This document shows positions 10,757 through 20,068 of a stretch of DNA of 64,000 bases, piece after piece; the first letter of the stretch is position 1, and each line of letters begins with the position of its first letter. This DNA is from Effrenium voratum. Taxonomy: Eukaryota > Sar > Dinophyceae > Suessiales > Symbiodiniaceae. Location of the stretch: positions 1 through 64,000 of the forward strand of contig CAUJNA010001584.1 of assembly GCA_963377175.1 (NCBI GenBank), given 5' to 3'. The position numbers and the translations under genes were made by a program. The notes under the pieces are model-generated. The model searched no databases. It was not told where the DNA came from and saw nothing but the letters and a program-made list of their open reading frames with translations.

Positions 10757-10817
10757 TTATTTTCTGTTAAGGGGTGGGGCTTTATATTGAAAAAATATTT
10801 TCTAACAATTTAATATA

Positions 10818-11743
10818 ATGGCGAGATTAACAGAAGACCAAATAATCAGCAACATCTATTACGACTTAGACGAGGGTTTCGGAAGCACACAAGCGACACA
10901 CAAGAAGGCAAAGGAAGAAGATCCAACAATAACATTAGACGATGTAAAGTCTTTCTTAAAGAAACAACCAAATAAACAAATCAAAAATTATAGAGGTACT
11001 AATTCCTATACCGCTCCATTCGCACGATATGAATATCAAATAGACATAATGCATATGTCACCTTTAGCAAAAGACAAGAATGTTCCACAGTATGCTTTAG
11101 TCGTGATTGACATCTTCAGTAAATTAGCAGATGTAATACCGATGGAGGAAAGAGACGGAGAGCACGTTTTGAAGGCGTTGAGAACAAGCTTTAAAAAGAT
11201 GGGTTATCCGATGTCCGTGTATTCTGATGACGACGGAGCGTTTGCAACTAAAAATCAAGTTCAGGATTTCTTCAACAGTGAAGGAATAAACCACATCGTC
11301 ACGAAGACCCACGCAAATGTGGCCGAGCGTTTTATTAGAACGATGAAAAACAAAATTCACGACAGAGTTAGGTTTAACAACATGAAATGGACCGACGCCC
11401 TAACGCCGACATTGAAACAGTATAACAGCACATCACACTCATCAACAAGGATGACACCGTCTGAAGCACACAAGGACGACAATGAAATAAATGTAAAGGT
11501 CATTCTTAAACTACGAGAAAAAACAAAAGAAAGTATCCCAGAATAGTGGAGAACGACAAGGTAAAAGTGTTCCAAAAGAAAAGGGGTAATTACACTGACA
11601 GAAAGGAGTATAACTCTAAATGGTCTAATAAAATATTCAATATTGATAAAATTGAATATGATATTATGGGTAATAAAACTTACAAAGTAGCAGGAATAAA
11701 CAAACCGCTTTTGAGACACGAAATTTTGTTAGTTAATGTTTAA
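10818..11743 (+). pseudogene. Polinton-type rve integrase, frameshifted before its C-terminal domain
   Basis: The 242-residue first frame (10818-11546) holds an N-terminal helical region and a retroviral integrase core: first Asp in YQIDIMHM (residue 76), second in SVYSDDDGAF (137-139), Glu in NVAERFIRTMKNK (about 170). It would cut and join the element ends to host DNA. A stop at 11544-11546 ends this frame, and the typical C-terminal SH3/chromo-like tail (VKVFQKKRG, YNSKWSNKIFNI, IMGNKTYKV) continues in the -1 frame to 11743. A single-base change near 11520-11546 explains this. The AAAAAAC heptamer upstream is not in the phase needed for standard -1 slippage, so a true lesion or read error is likelier than programmed frameshifting. 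Confidence 0.85.
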
Positions 11744-11745
11744 AT

Positions 11746-12039
11746 TTATTTCTTGGTATCTTCTTTATACTTGACTTGATAGTAATCCAGACTTGATTGT
11801 TGAGGTTCTTTTATGATTTTTTCATTCAGTTTTTTAACATAAATGTTTCGTTTATTTTAGTATTCGCTACTGTCTCTATCTACTTCTTTTGCTTGATAAT
11901 TGTTATTGTTATCATATGTAGGTTTAATATTCAAGCTCTTTAAGATTTTCAGTATGTTTTCATTTTGCTCCAACACTTTTTCTAATCTTGGAAACAACAA
12001 CTCTAAACTACTGTCAATGTTCGCTAAATGTTCTTCCAT
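11746..12039 (-). pseudogene. Small coiled-coil protein interrupted by an in-frame TAA
   Basis: The first 60 residues (MEEHLANIDSSLELLFPRLE..., heptad-like, ending DSSEY) stop at a TAA (11857-11859). The same frame then stays open as NKRNIYVKKLNEKIIKEPQQ and SSLDYYQVKYKEDTKK to a second stop at 11746. The composition on both sides matches, so a longer 97-residue protein split by one nonsense change is the simplest reading. No family is recognised. Confidence 0.45.
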
Positions 12040-12109
12040 ATATACTAAATTATAAAACTAAACTTTTAAAACTAAATGTTGCAATTATGTTAAATCTACT
12101 CTTTAAATA

Positions 12110-12469
12110 CTAATTTTTCATTATTTGTTTAACAGTTTCCTGAGTTTCCTTATCACCATTATCTGATGGAGTAACTCCCCTCCCAAATCGTATAGCAATA
12201 TTATGAACATCTGTTTCTAAGTTTATACTGTCTTTAGTTTTATCAATATTCATTTTCTTATCATTTCTACTTATTTTGAAACTTGTTGGAATACATGAAC
12301 ATTTACAATTTTTATTATTTTTTATTTCTAATTCATTTTTCATTTCTAACATCTTTTTACACATTGGACAAGCAAACTCAATAACTGATGTTTCTTTAAC
12401 AACTTCTTCTTTTTCTTCATCAGTTGAAGAAACAACTGATTCTGTCTTATTCTTTTTCTTTCTCCCCAT
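12110..12469 (-). CDS. Hypothetical protein with Cys-rich zinc-ribbon-like site
   Basis: 119 residues. A lysine-rich start (MGRKKKNKTES) is followed by CPMCKK and, about 25 residues on, CKCSC, suggesting one zinc site, and a hydrophilic tail. The basic N terminus could bind nucleic acid or act in nuclear import. Its start overlaps the end of the gene at 12447-12629 by 23 bases in a different frame. No family recognised. Confidence 0.6.
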   Translation of the reverse strand: MGRKKKNKTESVVSSTDEEKEEVVKETSVIEFACPMCKKMLEMKNELEIKNNKNCKCSCIPTSFKISRNDKKMNIDKTKDSINLETDVHNIAIRFGRGVTPSDNGDKETQETVKQIMKN

Positions 12470-12629
12470 CTATATTAATATTTATATTTTTAATATATTG
12501 TATCACAAACTTAATTAATTCTAAAACAAAATAGCATACTTTTTTAAATCTATTATCAGTTATAACAACTTGTTCTATATTTTCTACTTTATCTATTATA
12601 TCAATATAATCTGAATAACTTCTATTCAT
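12447..12629 (-). CDS. Small protein with a hydrophobic segment
   Basis: 60 residues: an acidic N-terminal half, then VCYFVLELIKFVIQYI, which is long enough for one membrane helix or an amphipathic helix, and an acidic tail. It lies just upstream of and overlaps the zinc-ribbon gene, and is divergent from the packaging ATPase at 12682. The small size makes the call tentative. Confidence 0.45.
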   Translation of the reverse strand: MNRSYSDYIDIIDKVENIEQVVITDNRFKKVCYFVLELIKFVIQYIKNININIDGEKEKE

Positions 12630-12681
12630 ATAAAATAATAAATATAAAATATTTTCTAAATAACTTTAATATTATTTTATT

Positions 12682-13437
12682 ATGTCTGATGTTCCAATAA
12701 TAAAACCAATAAATATAACTGATTACGATTTCAAACAATCTAAATATGAACATGTACCAAAACTACCTTTTCGCTCAATTGTTGTTGCTTCATCAACGGG
12801 TGGCAAAACAGTTTTAATTCAAAACCTTATCCTAAATGTTTATAGGGACTGCTTCGCCCGTATATTCATTTTTAGCCCGTCGGTTCATAATGACCCTACC
12901 TTCGTTGAAGTCAAGAAATATCAAAAAGATAATATGAAGGTTGATGATGAAAAAGAAAAGTTATATTATGACACCTACCAACCTGAAGAACTGGAAGAAA
13001 TAATTAACACACAAAGAAAGATAATTCATTATATGAAAGAACAGAAGATGAAGAAACTACATTCAATTTTAATCATTGTTGATGATTTTGCAGACGACCC
13101 TAAATTTGTTAGATATAGTAAGTTACTTCATGGACTGGCAACGAGAGGCAGACACGACGCCATTAGTTTTTGTTTAAGTGTTCAAAAATATCGTGTCCTA
13201 GCACCAATCATTAGGTTGAATTCTAGTTCGTTGTATATCTTTAAGTTAAAGAATGTATCAGAGTTAATGTCATTCATTGAGGAAAACTCCGCCATCGTTG
13301 ATAAAGAGCAACTGTTAAATATGTATCATAAAGCGGTAGATGATAAGCCCTACTCCTTCTTTTATGTTAATATGAATTCCAAAGATGTTAATAATATGTT
13401 TTATGTTAGATTTGAGAAAGCTTTTAAAATAAAATAA
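12682..13437 (+). CDS. A32-like DNA packaging ATPase (FtsK/HerA superfamily)
   Basis: 251 residues, intact. The Walker A loop SSTGGKT lies at residues 37-43 and the Walker B strand LIIVDDFADD at about 130-139, followed by the LATRGRHDAISFCLSVQKYR segment that matches the sensor/arginine region of this family. In Polintons, virophages and large DNA viruses this enzyme pumps the genome into the capsid. Length fits the family (about 200-280 residues). No early-type promoter module is present upstream, only AT-rich DNA. The last 38 bases of the gene are duplicated at 13772-13809. Confidence 0.9.
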   Translation: MSDVPIIKPINITDYDFKQSKYEHVPKLPFRSIVVASSTGGKTVLIQNLILNVYRDCFARIFIFSPSVHNDPTFVEVKKYQKDNMKVDDEKEKLYYDTYQPEELEEIINTQRKIIHYMKEQKMKKLHSILIIVDDFADDPKFVRYSKLLHGLATRGRHDAISFCLSVQKYRVLAPIIRLNSSSLYIFKLKNVSELMSFIEENSAIVDKEQLLNMYHKAVDDKPYSFFYVNMNSKDVNNMFYVRFEKAFKIK

Positions 13438-13809
13438 ATCTATTATATATTATAGAATGTTAAAAATGTTTCAAGAAAGAATATATGAAGAACCAGTAAG
13501 GTTTTTCGGCAGCGATATACCAAAACAGATTCAGGAATACCGAAAGCAAAGACTACAACAATGAGTAGAGTGTGAATGTGGTGAAACTTTTTTAATGAAG
13601 GATGCTACTAACCATATTGAAAGTGATTGTCATATTACTTTTAAGGAAGAAGAAAGAATGAGGAAAGAATTAGAAGAACATATTCGTATAGAAAATGATA
13701 CTGATAGTGATAGTGATAAGTATAGTGTTGGTGATTCAACAAGAGTGCCAGATGATTAAAAAGCAACTAAATATGTTAGATTTGAAAAAGCATTTAAAAT
13801 AAAATAAAT
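13402..13809. repeat. 38-bp direct repeats flanking the zinc-finger cassette
   Basis: 13402-13439 (end of the ATPase gene, VRFEKAFKIK and stop) recurs at 13772-13809 with two mismatches. Confidence 0.85.
13457..13759 (+). pseudogene. Small zinc-finger protein with in-frame TGA
   Basis: Starts MLKMFQERIYEEPVRFFGS and hits TGA at 13562-13564 after 35 codons. The same frame stays open for another 64 codons with a C2H2-like finger (CECGETFLMKDATNHIESDC) and an acidic Asp/Ser tail. The open frame and finger after the stop imply a 100-residue protein broken by one nonsense change. It is bracketed by 38-bp direct repeats of the ATPase 3' end (13402-13439 and 13772-13809), so it looks like an inserted or duplicated cassette. 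Confidence 0.55.
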
Positions 13810-13822
13810 ATTCAACTATATT

Positions 13823-14303
13823 ATGATATTTTATGATTTACCAATAGAAATTAAAAACCTTGTATTATCTTATAATTTAGGTGATGTTAGATTATTAAAA
13901 ATACAAAATAATAATATTATTGAAAATTATATTAATAAATTTAAACCAGTGTATAAGTCTTACAAATTAAAGAATTCACAGTATTTTGAAATTGATAATA
14001 TCAATATGAAAAATATTATCAAAAACGGCATATCATATATTTTTAACTTAAGTGAGTTAGATAAATTACATCAAAAACATAAACCATTAAAATTGATAAA
14101 TTGAATATGATATATTTGTTACATCTACCTCATTTACTTTTTTGAATCATGTTCGTAATCGTACTTTAACATCAAATAATTTATTTGATATTTATTATTT
14201 TCTTAATAAAGACCTTTATAAAACTAATTTAGTGTATAGGGAAAATGTGGCTAATTTTATTTCATTACAAGTGAAAAAAATAACTATTAAAGTCATCAAT
14301 TAA
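13823..14303 (+). pseudogene. F-box-like protein, frameshifted
   Basis: The first frame (93 residues to 14104) starts MIFYDLPIEIKNLVLSYNLG and matches the start of the 9434-10073 protein (LPxxIxx.ILSYxLGxxxxLKI.xN.I). After the stop at 14102-14104 a neighbouring frame remains open for about 63 codons (FVTSTSFTFLNHVRN ... VKKITIKVIN) to a stop at 14301-14303. One indel near 14100 joins the two to about 158 residues, the size of its paralogue. Possible role: substrate adaptor for a host SCF ubiquitin ligase, inferred only from the short motif. Confidence 0.5.
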
Positions 14304-14382
14304 GAAAGACAAAGTTTTATTAGTAAATTTTATTCATATTTTTTAATTAATAATGTTAATGAATCATATTAATATTATTAAT

Positions 14383-14592
14383 TTAAATCAATGAAGCGTT
14401 GCATAAATTCAACGCAGGTAATTTATATAATAGTTTGTCCGATTTTTGATTTTCTAACTTTTCTATTCTCGTTACACATTCTTGAATAGATTTTATTATT
14501 AAAGTATCCGCTCTCGTTTTTTCATCTACTCTTAAATTCTTAATGTCTTCCATACTGTTATTTTCTTCGTTTTTGCTTTGACCAATACCCAT
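14383..14592 (-). CDS. Small protein with a probable N-myristoylation signal
   Basis: 69 residues beginning MGIGQSKNEENN: Gly after the start Met with Ser at position 6 fits the eukaryotic N-myristoylation pattern. The rest is charged and could form a short coiled coil (IIKSIQECVTRIEKLENQKS). It follows the fibre gene on the same strand, 9 bases downstream of its stop, so the two may be co-transcribed. A membrane-anchored virion or entry-assisting peptide is possible but unproven. Confidence 0.55.
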   Translation of the reverse strand: MGIGQSKNEENNSMEDIKNLRVDEKTRADTLIIKSIQECVTRIEKLENQKSDKLLYKLPALNLCNASLI

Positions 14593-14601
14593 TATATACT
14601 A

Positions 14602-17319
14602 TTATTTAGATTTTTCTTTTTTCAATTCCTTAATTTCTTTTTCAAGTTTATCTATTTTATCATTTAATTCTAATACTGCTTTATGAACCAACACGGGTAA
14701 AACTAAATAATTCAATCCTAAATACTCTTTATCTTTACATACAATATTTTCAAACTCTTTAGGAATTGCTTTTAATACTTCATCTGCGATATATCCTATA
14801 TGAGTTTTACCCCCGTCATTTCTATCGTGTCTCTTAAACTTCTTTGGCTTAAATTTCTTAATAATATTCATACAGTTAGATTTGACATTGTCTATGTCAT
14901 ATTTCAACCGCGAATCAGATGAATCAACAAACGTTCCATTAATGGTTACTGTCGTTGCTGTTAAATCTATGTTAGTTCCTGTTGATGGTTCAAGTGTATT
15001 ACATAACAATTTCTTCGTTCCTGCAACTGTTACATTTTCATTAAAAGTTGATGAGGCATTATTTGTAAAACTTCCAGTATTTACTGTTGTTCCAAATGTC
15101 TTATCAATAGATAATAAAACTGAAGGTGTAGTTGAACTATCTGAAACTCTAAAAGCTGTATTTGACGTTCTGAATATTACATCAAATGTAGATAAATTAG
15201 TTCCATCATAATAAGTTGATATTTCACTCGTACCAAGCTTTATGTCTGTGCCAGTAGTCATGGAAATATCATTTAAAAATGAAACTGTTGTTAAATCAAA
15301 TGATTGTATTGTATTAGTTGCTAAATATGCATTTTGAACTGCTAAGTTAGTATCAACGGTTATTAATGTTCCTCCGTTAGGTGCTAAATGATTGCTTCTT
15401 AATGCTCCATTAGTTTTAATATAAACATCATCAGCAAATAAATTACCCATAAAATCAGCAGTAGCAGTATTAAAAGTCCATCCACTGGTAATATTAACTG
15501 CCCCGACTATGTTGGACTGAACAGCGGGGTCTCCACAAATAAATCTAATTGAAGAATTAGCATCACTATTCCTCATATCAAAAGATGAAAAAGCACTAAC
15601 ATATCTATATAATTCACAGTTTGTATCAATTGTTAATTTACCATCAGTATCAATATTAACATTATCACAATTAACATCAGCATTCGTATAAATATTACCT
15701 AACACATCTATAGGTTTACTAAAAATTGTTTTTCCTACAAGCCCATCAGCCATAAAATATTGGTTAGAAGCATTAGTTATATCTCCTACACTACACGCTA
15801 CAAAATTAGGATGATGTATATAAAAACCTTCTATTGCATCCGGTGTATATGTTTCTAAATATGGTTCTAATCCATTTATTGAAGTATTGATATTATCTAT
15901 TTTTGTTTTAATATCTGTTGAAAAATCATTATTTGTAAATAAATTTCCTTTCATATACACACCTCCTTCGAAATATGATGTTCCGTGTGCTTGAGCAAAA
16001 TTGTATGAAGTATGAACATTACCGTTAATCGTAATTCTTGAAGAATTATTAGGTCTTCCAATAATAACATCTCCTGTATTCCATCCTAACCATAATCTAT
16101 AAGGAGTAGCACCTGTTAGTCCTTGATAAGAGTCCAACTGACAACCTCTTTTAAATTCCAGTCGTTGGTTACTAACTGCGTCCTGGATTCTAAATATTGG
16201 ATTAGTATTATCTGTTAAACTAAGTATTAGTGGAGAGTTTACTGTTTGAGCAGTTGTATTAACTTTGTCCAATTTTTGACTTATTGTTACATCCTGTGCG
16301 CTATCATTTGTAATTATTGTATTTATCGTATTTGTATTACCACTTATTAATCCTGCTAAATTATCTGACTGTAAAACATATCTAGCATCAGAACCTGCTA
16401 TATCTAAAATAGACGAACACGAAAATAAACCAGATACTTGTAAATTAGATAATATTGTAGTATTATGATTTAATATTATTTTATCATTTTGAAAAGTTGA
16501 AGAATTATTAATTTCTACATCTCCAAAACCTCTTTGATTCAAAAACATAGTTGCTCCACTTAAATTTCCATAAACATAACTATCAAAATAATTATTATAC
16601 ATTTCAAAGAAATTATTATAATTTCCAAATTCTGCTATTTTGAAAGTTGCAGTAGTTGTTATATTATGTATTAATGTATTATTTAATATTGATGTATTTA
16701 ACTTATTTGATAATAAATTATTAGTTGTTATTTTATTATAATAATCTGCTTCATTAAGTGAACCTCCATTCTGTAAATCTGATATTGCTGAAATATGTGA
16801 ATTTACTGTACTATTTAATCCTGTTATTAAATTAGAATTAGAACTAATTTTATTAAAATTAGTTGTTATAGTAGAATTCAAATTATTTATTAAATGTGTA
16901 TTAGATGAAATATTATTAATATTTGTATTAATTAAGTTAGAATTAGAACTAATATTATTAAAATTAGTTGTCATAGTAGAATTTAAATTACTTATTAAAT
17001 TTGTATTTGATGAAATATTATTAAAATTTGTATTTGAAGTTATTGTCAGATTACCTATTAAAAATGTATTTGAACTAATATTATTTGATAATACATTAAC
17101 TTCTGTCTTATTGTATGATTGAGTTATATCATAAAAATTAGCGTCAATCTGTGCTTTTGTGTAAGTATCTACTTGGTCTGCTTTGTTGTTGAGTAAATCA
17201 ATTATATCTGATTGATTAGCGTATATGTTTCTAATGTTTGTTACCCCGCTTGTAGAATTGATTTCGCTAATTGTGTGCGCTACAACATTCTCAAAGTTTG
17301 TTAAATTTATTGAAGGCAT
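14602..17319 (-). CDS. Fibre/spike protein with C-terminal S74 intramolecular chaperone
   Basis: 905 residues, intact. Residues about 30-60 read like a tail-fibre stalk (NKADQVDTYTKAQIDANFYD). Residues about 75-185 are tandem Asn/Ser-rich repeats of the form NISSNTNLINNLNSTITTNF, expected to form a trimeric coiled stalk. The middle is beta-rich. The last 107 residues match the endosialidase-type chaperone (peptidase S74): SDSRLKYDI, IGYIADEV, YLGLNYLVLPVLV, then a coiled coil. The Ser/Lys pair in SDSRLK is the self-cleavage site in this family. Known members trimerise a fibre and then cut themselves off. Likely the host-recognition fibre of the virion. Confidence 0.85.
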   Translation of the reverse strand: MPSINLTNFENVVAHTISEINSTSGVTNIRNIYANQSDIIDLLNNKADQVDTYTKAQIDANFYDITQSYNKTEVNVLSNNISSNTFLIGNLTITSNTNFNNISSNTNLISNLNSTMTTNFNNISSNSNLINTNINNISSNTHLINNLNSTITTNFNKISSNSNLITGLNSTVNSHISAISDLQNGGSLNEADYYNKITTNNLLSNKLNTSILNNTLIHNITTTATFKIAEFGNYNNFFEMYNNYFDSYVYGNLSGATMFLNQRGFGDVEINNSSTFQNDKIILNHNTTILSNLQVSGLFSCSSILDIAGSDARYVLQSDNLAGLISGNTNTINTIITNDSAQDVTISQKLDKVNTTAQTVNSPLILSLTDNTNPIFRIQDAVSNQRLEFKRGCQLDSYQGLTGATPYRLWLGWNTGDVIIGRPNNSSRITINGNVHTSYNFAQAHGTSYFEGGVYMKGNLFTNNDFSTDIKTKIDNINTSINGLEPYLETYTPDAIEGFYIHHPNFVACSVGDITNASNQYFMADGLVGKTIFSKPIDVLGNIYTNADVNCDNVNIDTDGKLTIDTNCELYRYVSAFSSFDMRNSDANSSIRFICGDPAVQSNIVGAVNITSGWTFNTATADFMGNLFADDVYIKTNGALRSNHLAPNGGTLITVDTNLAVQNAYLATNTIQSFDLTTVSFLNDISMTTGTDIKLGTSEISTYYDGTNLSTFDVIFRTSNTAFRVSDSSTTPSVLLSIDKTFGTTVNTGSFTNNASSTFNENVTVAGTKKLLCNTLEPSTGTNIDLTATTVTINGTFVDSSDSRLKYDIDNVKSNCMNIIKKFKPKKFKRHDRNDGGKTHIGYIADEVLKAIPKEFENIVCKDKEYLGLNYLVLPVLVHKAVLELNDKIDKLEKEIKELKKEKSK

Positions 17320-17383
17320 TATATATTAATAGTAGAAAATGATAATATTTATTTATTTTTAATATTATCATTTTTACTTATTT

Positions 17384-18766
17384 TTAATCAAGTATCTGAA
17401 CTCCGGCATCGCGTATGGATAATATTTGTTCACTCACTAACGTTATATATATTGTATCTGGCATATTTGCTGTTACCATATTTCCAACAGGTTTCACACG
17501 AATTAAAAGCTGTTGCCCAGCTTTCGTGTTAATTCCAGTATATGAACTATCGGGAACCTTTTCGAAATCCATAGCAAAGATAAACTTATCAACACGATAA
17601 GCAGAATATTCAATCGATAAATGATGTTGATGGAACAATGGTAAATTTAATGCTTTTCGTAAATAATAGAATGCTTGTGTTAATGAACGGCATGGATACT
17701 CAGGATATAGTTTTGACCCTAATTGAAGTTGAAATTCTAAATCAAGGTCGTGATTGTAGTATCCGCTTTCTTGGTAGTTCAAATAATACATAGGATGATA
17801 GAAGTTGTTGTATTCTTTCATAACGTGAATATCACCTACTCCGCTTTTACTGAAAGAGATGAACGCGGTAGCGAGTTTAGACACTGAACGAACAACAGTA
17901 GTGTTAATTGACGACGAACCATCGGGAACTTGATTAGATTGACAAATGTAAGTATTATAAGTAATAGGTAATTCTTTCCCATCAAGTAGGTGTGCAACAT
18001 ATTTATTATGAAGGTCGTTGTCCAAGCTTACCAAATCAGTTTGAAGGAATGCGTTACTAATTGAGAACTGCTCATTTGTATGAAGGCTTGAGTCTGCGTT
18101 GCCACTTGCTGGAAACCTCGACCCACCCGCTGTAACAACACAATCGGTAAAATTTGAAACTAATTCAAGTTCTAAAACAAGAGGACACGCTTTTAACGGG
18201 ATATACTTAAATTGATTGAATAAACCAAGCATCGGTTTAAATCCTACAACCATTTTTCTGTTAAAGCCTGGAATTGTGTAAGCGTCATATGCAGAACCTA
18301 TATGACCCGATGCAGGAACTGCACGACGTGTGTTTAAATCATCATCATACCTATAACCAAAACTCTGGGCGTCTTCATTGTCTCTTGCTCCTTTTGACAT
18401 CATGCAACTCATCATGTGATGATTTCGGTTGTAATAATCAATGTCTTCAACAAGTTGATTACCAGCAATTAGTCTTGCTCTTCTAAAAAAGGAATAAGCA
18501 GGAGACAGAGGACGTAAGCGTTTATTGTCTGACGAGTCAGTGTTTTCAACAGTGAAATAAACCATTACACTCTGCGGGTCAAGCCAAGTATTATCTTCAG
18601 CATGTAAAGCTATTTTCAACACACGTTGACCAGATGAAGGGGTGTAGATATTACTCCCAGAAGGAAAAAACGAGACTGAACGACGGTCGTTGATATAACT
18701 TGCACCTTTATTTAATTTGGATGAGAGGTTGTCAATTAGAATATCTTCAGCACTAAAAGTTTCCAT
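17384..18766 (-). CDS. Major capsid protein, double jelly-roll type
   Basis: 460 residues, intact. Beta-strand-rich throughout with Polinton/PLV capsid features: an N-terminal arm (SYINDRRSVSFFPSGSNIYT), a strand segment SVMVYFTVENTD, FFRRARLIAGNQLVEDIDYY, and C-terminal LYPEYPCRSLTQAFYYLRKA. The length is at the short end for Polinton capsid proteins (usually about 450-650). It would form the pseudo-hexameric capsomers. It lies in a minus-strand block of structural genes whose upstream regions lack the early-type module and instead have plain AATTATATATAG-like DNA. Confidence 0.8.
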   Translation of the reverse strand: METFSAEDILIDNLSSKLNKGASYINDRRSVSFFPSGSNIYTPSSGQRVLKIALHAEDNTWLDPQSVMVYFTVENTDSSDNKRLRPLSPAYSFFRRARLIAGNQLVEDIDYYNRNHHMMSCMMSKGARDNEDAQSFGYRYDDDLNTRRAVPASGHIGSAYDAYTIPGFNRKMVVGFKPMLGLFNQFKYIPLKACPLVLELELVSNFTDCVVTAGGSRFPASGNADSSLHTNEQFSISNAFLQTDLVSLDNDLHNKYVAHLLDGKELPITYNTYICQSNQVPDGSSSINTTVVRSVSKLATAFISFSKSGVGDIHVMKEYNNFYHPMYYLNYQESGYYNHDLDLEFQLQLGSKLYPEYPCRSLTQAFYYLRKALNLPLFHQHHLSIEYSAYRVDKFIFAMDFEKVPDSSYTGINTKAGQQLLIRVKPVGNMVTANMPDTIYITLVSEQILSIRDAGVQILD

Positions 18767-18800
18767 TGCTATATATAATTTAATTTAGAAATAATTTAAA

Positions 18801-19025
18801 CTAAACTAAATTAAATAATTTAGTGTAATCCTTTTGATTAGAGTTATTATTTTTAAATATTTTCATTTTCTTTTTCTTAATCTTATCTTCAACTGGATTA
18901 TTCCCTTTTTCTTTCTCCATTACTAATTCTCTAATTTCTTCATATGAACTTTTCTTATACTTTTTATTTTCATTCTTAATCATATCATCTGTTGTTTCAT
19001 TGTCATATTTCTTATGTTGCATCAT
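18801..19025 (-). CDS. Small lysine-rich protein
   Basis: 74 residues, highly charged (MMQHKKYDNETTDDMIKNEN ... KIKKKKMKIFKNNNSNQK). Strongly basic C-terminal half; may bind DNA inside the capsid, by analogy with small basic core proteins of related viruses. Lies directly upstream of the capsid gene on the same strand. No family recognised. Confidence 0.5.
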   Translation of the reverse strand: MMQHKKYDNETTDDMIKNENKKYKKSSYEEIRELVMEKEKGNNPVEDKIKKKKMKIFKNNNSNQKDYTKLFNLV

Positions 19026-19033
19026 TAATATTA

Positions 19034-19329
19034 TTATGATAATAAATTTATGTTTTTTCTTTTTACTATTTCGTCAATGTCTGATTGAGTGTGATTACAT
19101 CTGTTGTTGTCATTTAATAACAAGAACTTATTATTTGCGACTTTTGCTTTAAACAAGATAAAATTATAACAGTTGGAATATTCAAAACCTCTAAATATAT
19201 AACATCCACATTGGCATTTTACATATGTTCGTTTATTATCTCTATATAAATCCATTAATCTTTGTTCAATTGTTAATGGTGTATTGTTGTTTCAATTTCT
19301 GTCAAGTTTTCATTTAACTGATTATTCAT
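19034..19329 (-). pseudogene. Small hypothetical protein with a frameshifted start
   Basis: The open frame 19034-19255 begins MDLYRDNKRTYVKCQCGCYI and has CQCGC and a later CNH, perhaps a zinc site. Upstream, a good ATG at 19327-19329 gives MNNQLNENLTEIET and stops after 18 codons, while the other frame reads NTPLTIEQRLMDLYRDNK directly into the main frame. One base change near 19280 separates the original start from the body. The shorter form from the internal ATG could still be made. Confidence 0.5.
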
Positions 19330-19369
19330 ATATAATATTATATAGTTATATATTTAAGTACTTATTTAA

Positions 19370-20029
19370 CTATATTATCTCCGTTACCGGGTCAACACTT
19401 CTTGAAACATCTTTGCCTTGGTCTCCGTATCCAGTTATGTAATCATGGTTAGTATATGGATTTAATGAACCAGTATAAACAGTTATAGCACCACGGTCAG
19501 CAATACTGACAGGGTCTAAGATACTTCTAAAATTAATGTAATCATCGGTAATTTTAGACCTTCGTGATATAAACGGCGCTCCATAAGTGGTTAAAGTTAA
19601 TTCTCTTTCAGGGTAATCTTTTGTTATCTGTGCCCCTACACTTGAACCGAGACTATGTGTTATAAGATGTTTAACTTCATTGTTTTCATCCAATGCTGTT
19701 GATGTGTCTTTATATCGTTGTGAATATTTTGTCATTTTAAAGGGAAGTCCTACATCTGCCAGAATGTCATTAACAGCACCTCCAAACGTTCCTTTTCCAA
19801 ATGTTCCGCTTACATACATTTTATCACCATCAATATAAAAACCTTTACCATTTCCATAGGCTCTACTCAATCCTTGTGCATCAGTTAAATTAGAATTAGG
19901 ATAATAACTATTTAATATTTTGTCAGTTTGTTTCATAACATTAGTTATTTTAGTTGTTTTCTTATAAGGTTGATAATGTTTAATTTTCCCATGCTTCATT
20001 TCATAAATTAACTTTTTATTATTAATCAT
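19370..20029 (-). CDS. Lipase, class 3 (alpha/beta hydrolase)
   Basis: 219 residues, intact. The nucleophile elbow is LITHSLGSSVGAQ (Ser126), with LDPVSIADR (Asp171) and NHDY (His194) as the other triad members in the right order. TTYGAPFISRR fits the strand after the elbow. Class-3 lipases occur in several virophages and PLVs, where a role in membrane breach at entry or exit is assumed. It is divergent from the minor capsid gene with a 39-base spacer. Confidence 0.8.
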   Translation of the reverse strand: MINNKKLIYEMKHGKIKHYQPYKKTTKITNVMKQTDKILNSYYPNSNLTDAQGLSRAYGNGKGFYIDGDKMYVSGTFGKGTFGGAVNDILADVGLPFKMTKYSQRYKDTSTALDENNEVKHLITHSLGSSVGAQITKDYPERELTLTTYGAPFISRRSKITDDYINFRSILDPVSIADRGAITVYTGSLNPYTNHDYITGYGDQGKDVSRSVDPVTEII

Positions 20030-20068
20030 ATATTTAAAGTTATAAATTAATTTCTCAATTAATTAATA

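Noticed and set aside
11511..11546. Programmed -1 frameshift in the integrase at AAAAAAC
   Set aside because: The heptamer is not in the phase required for a canonical slippery site feeding the C-terminal frame, so a plain indel is simpler.
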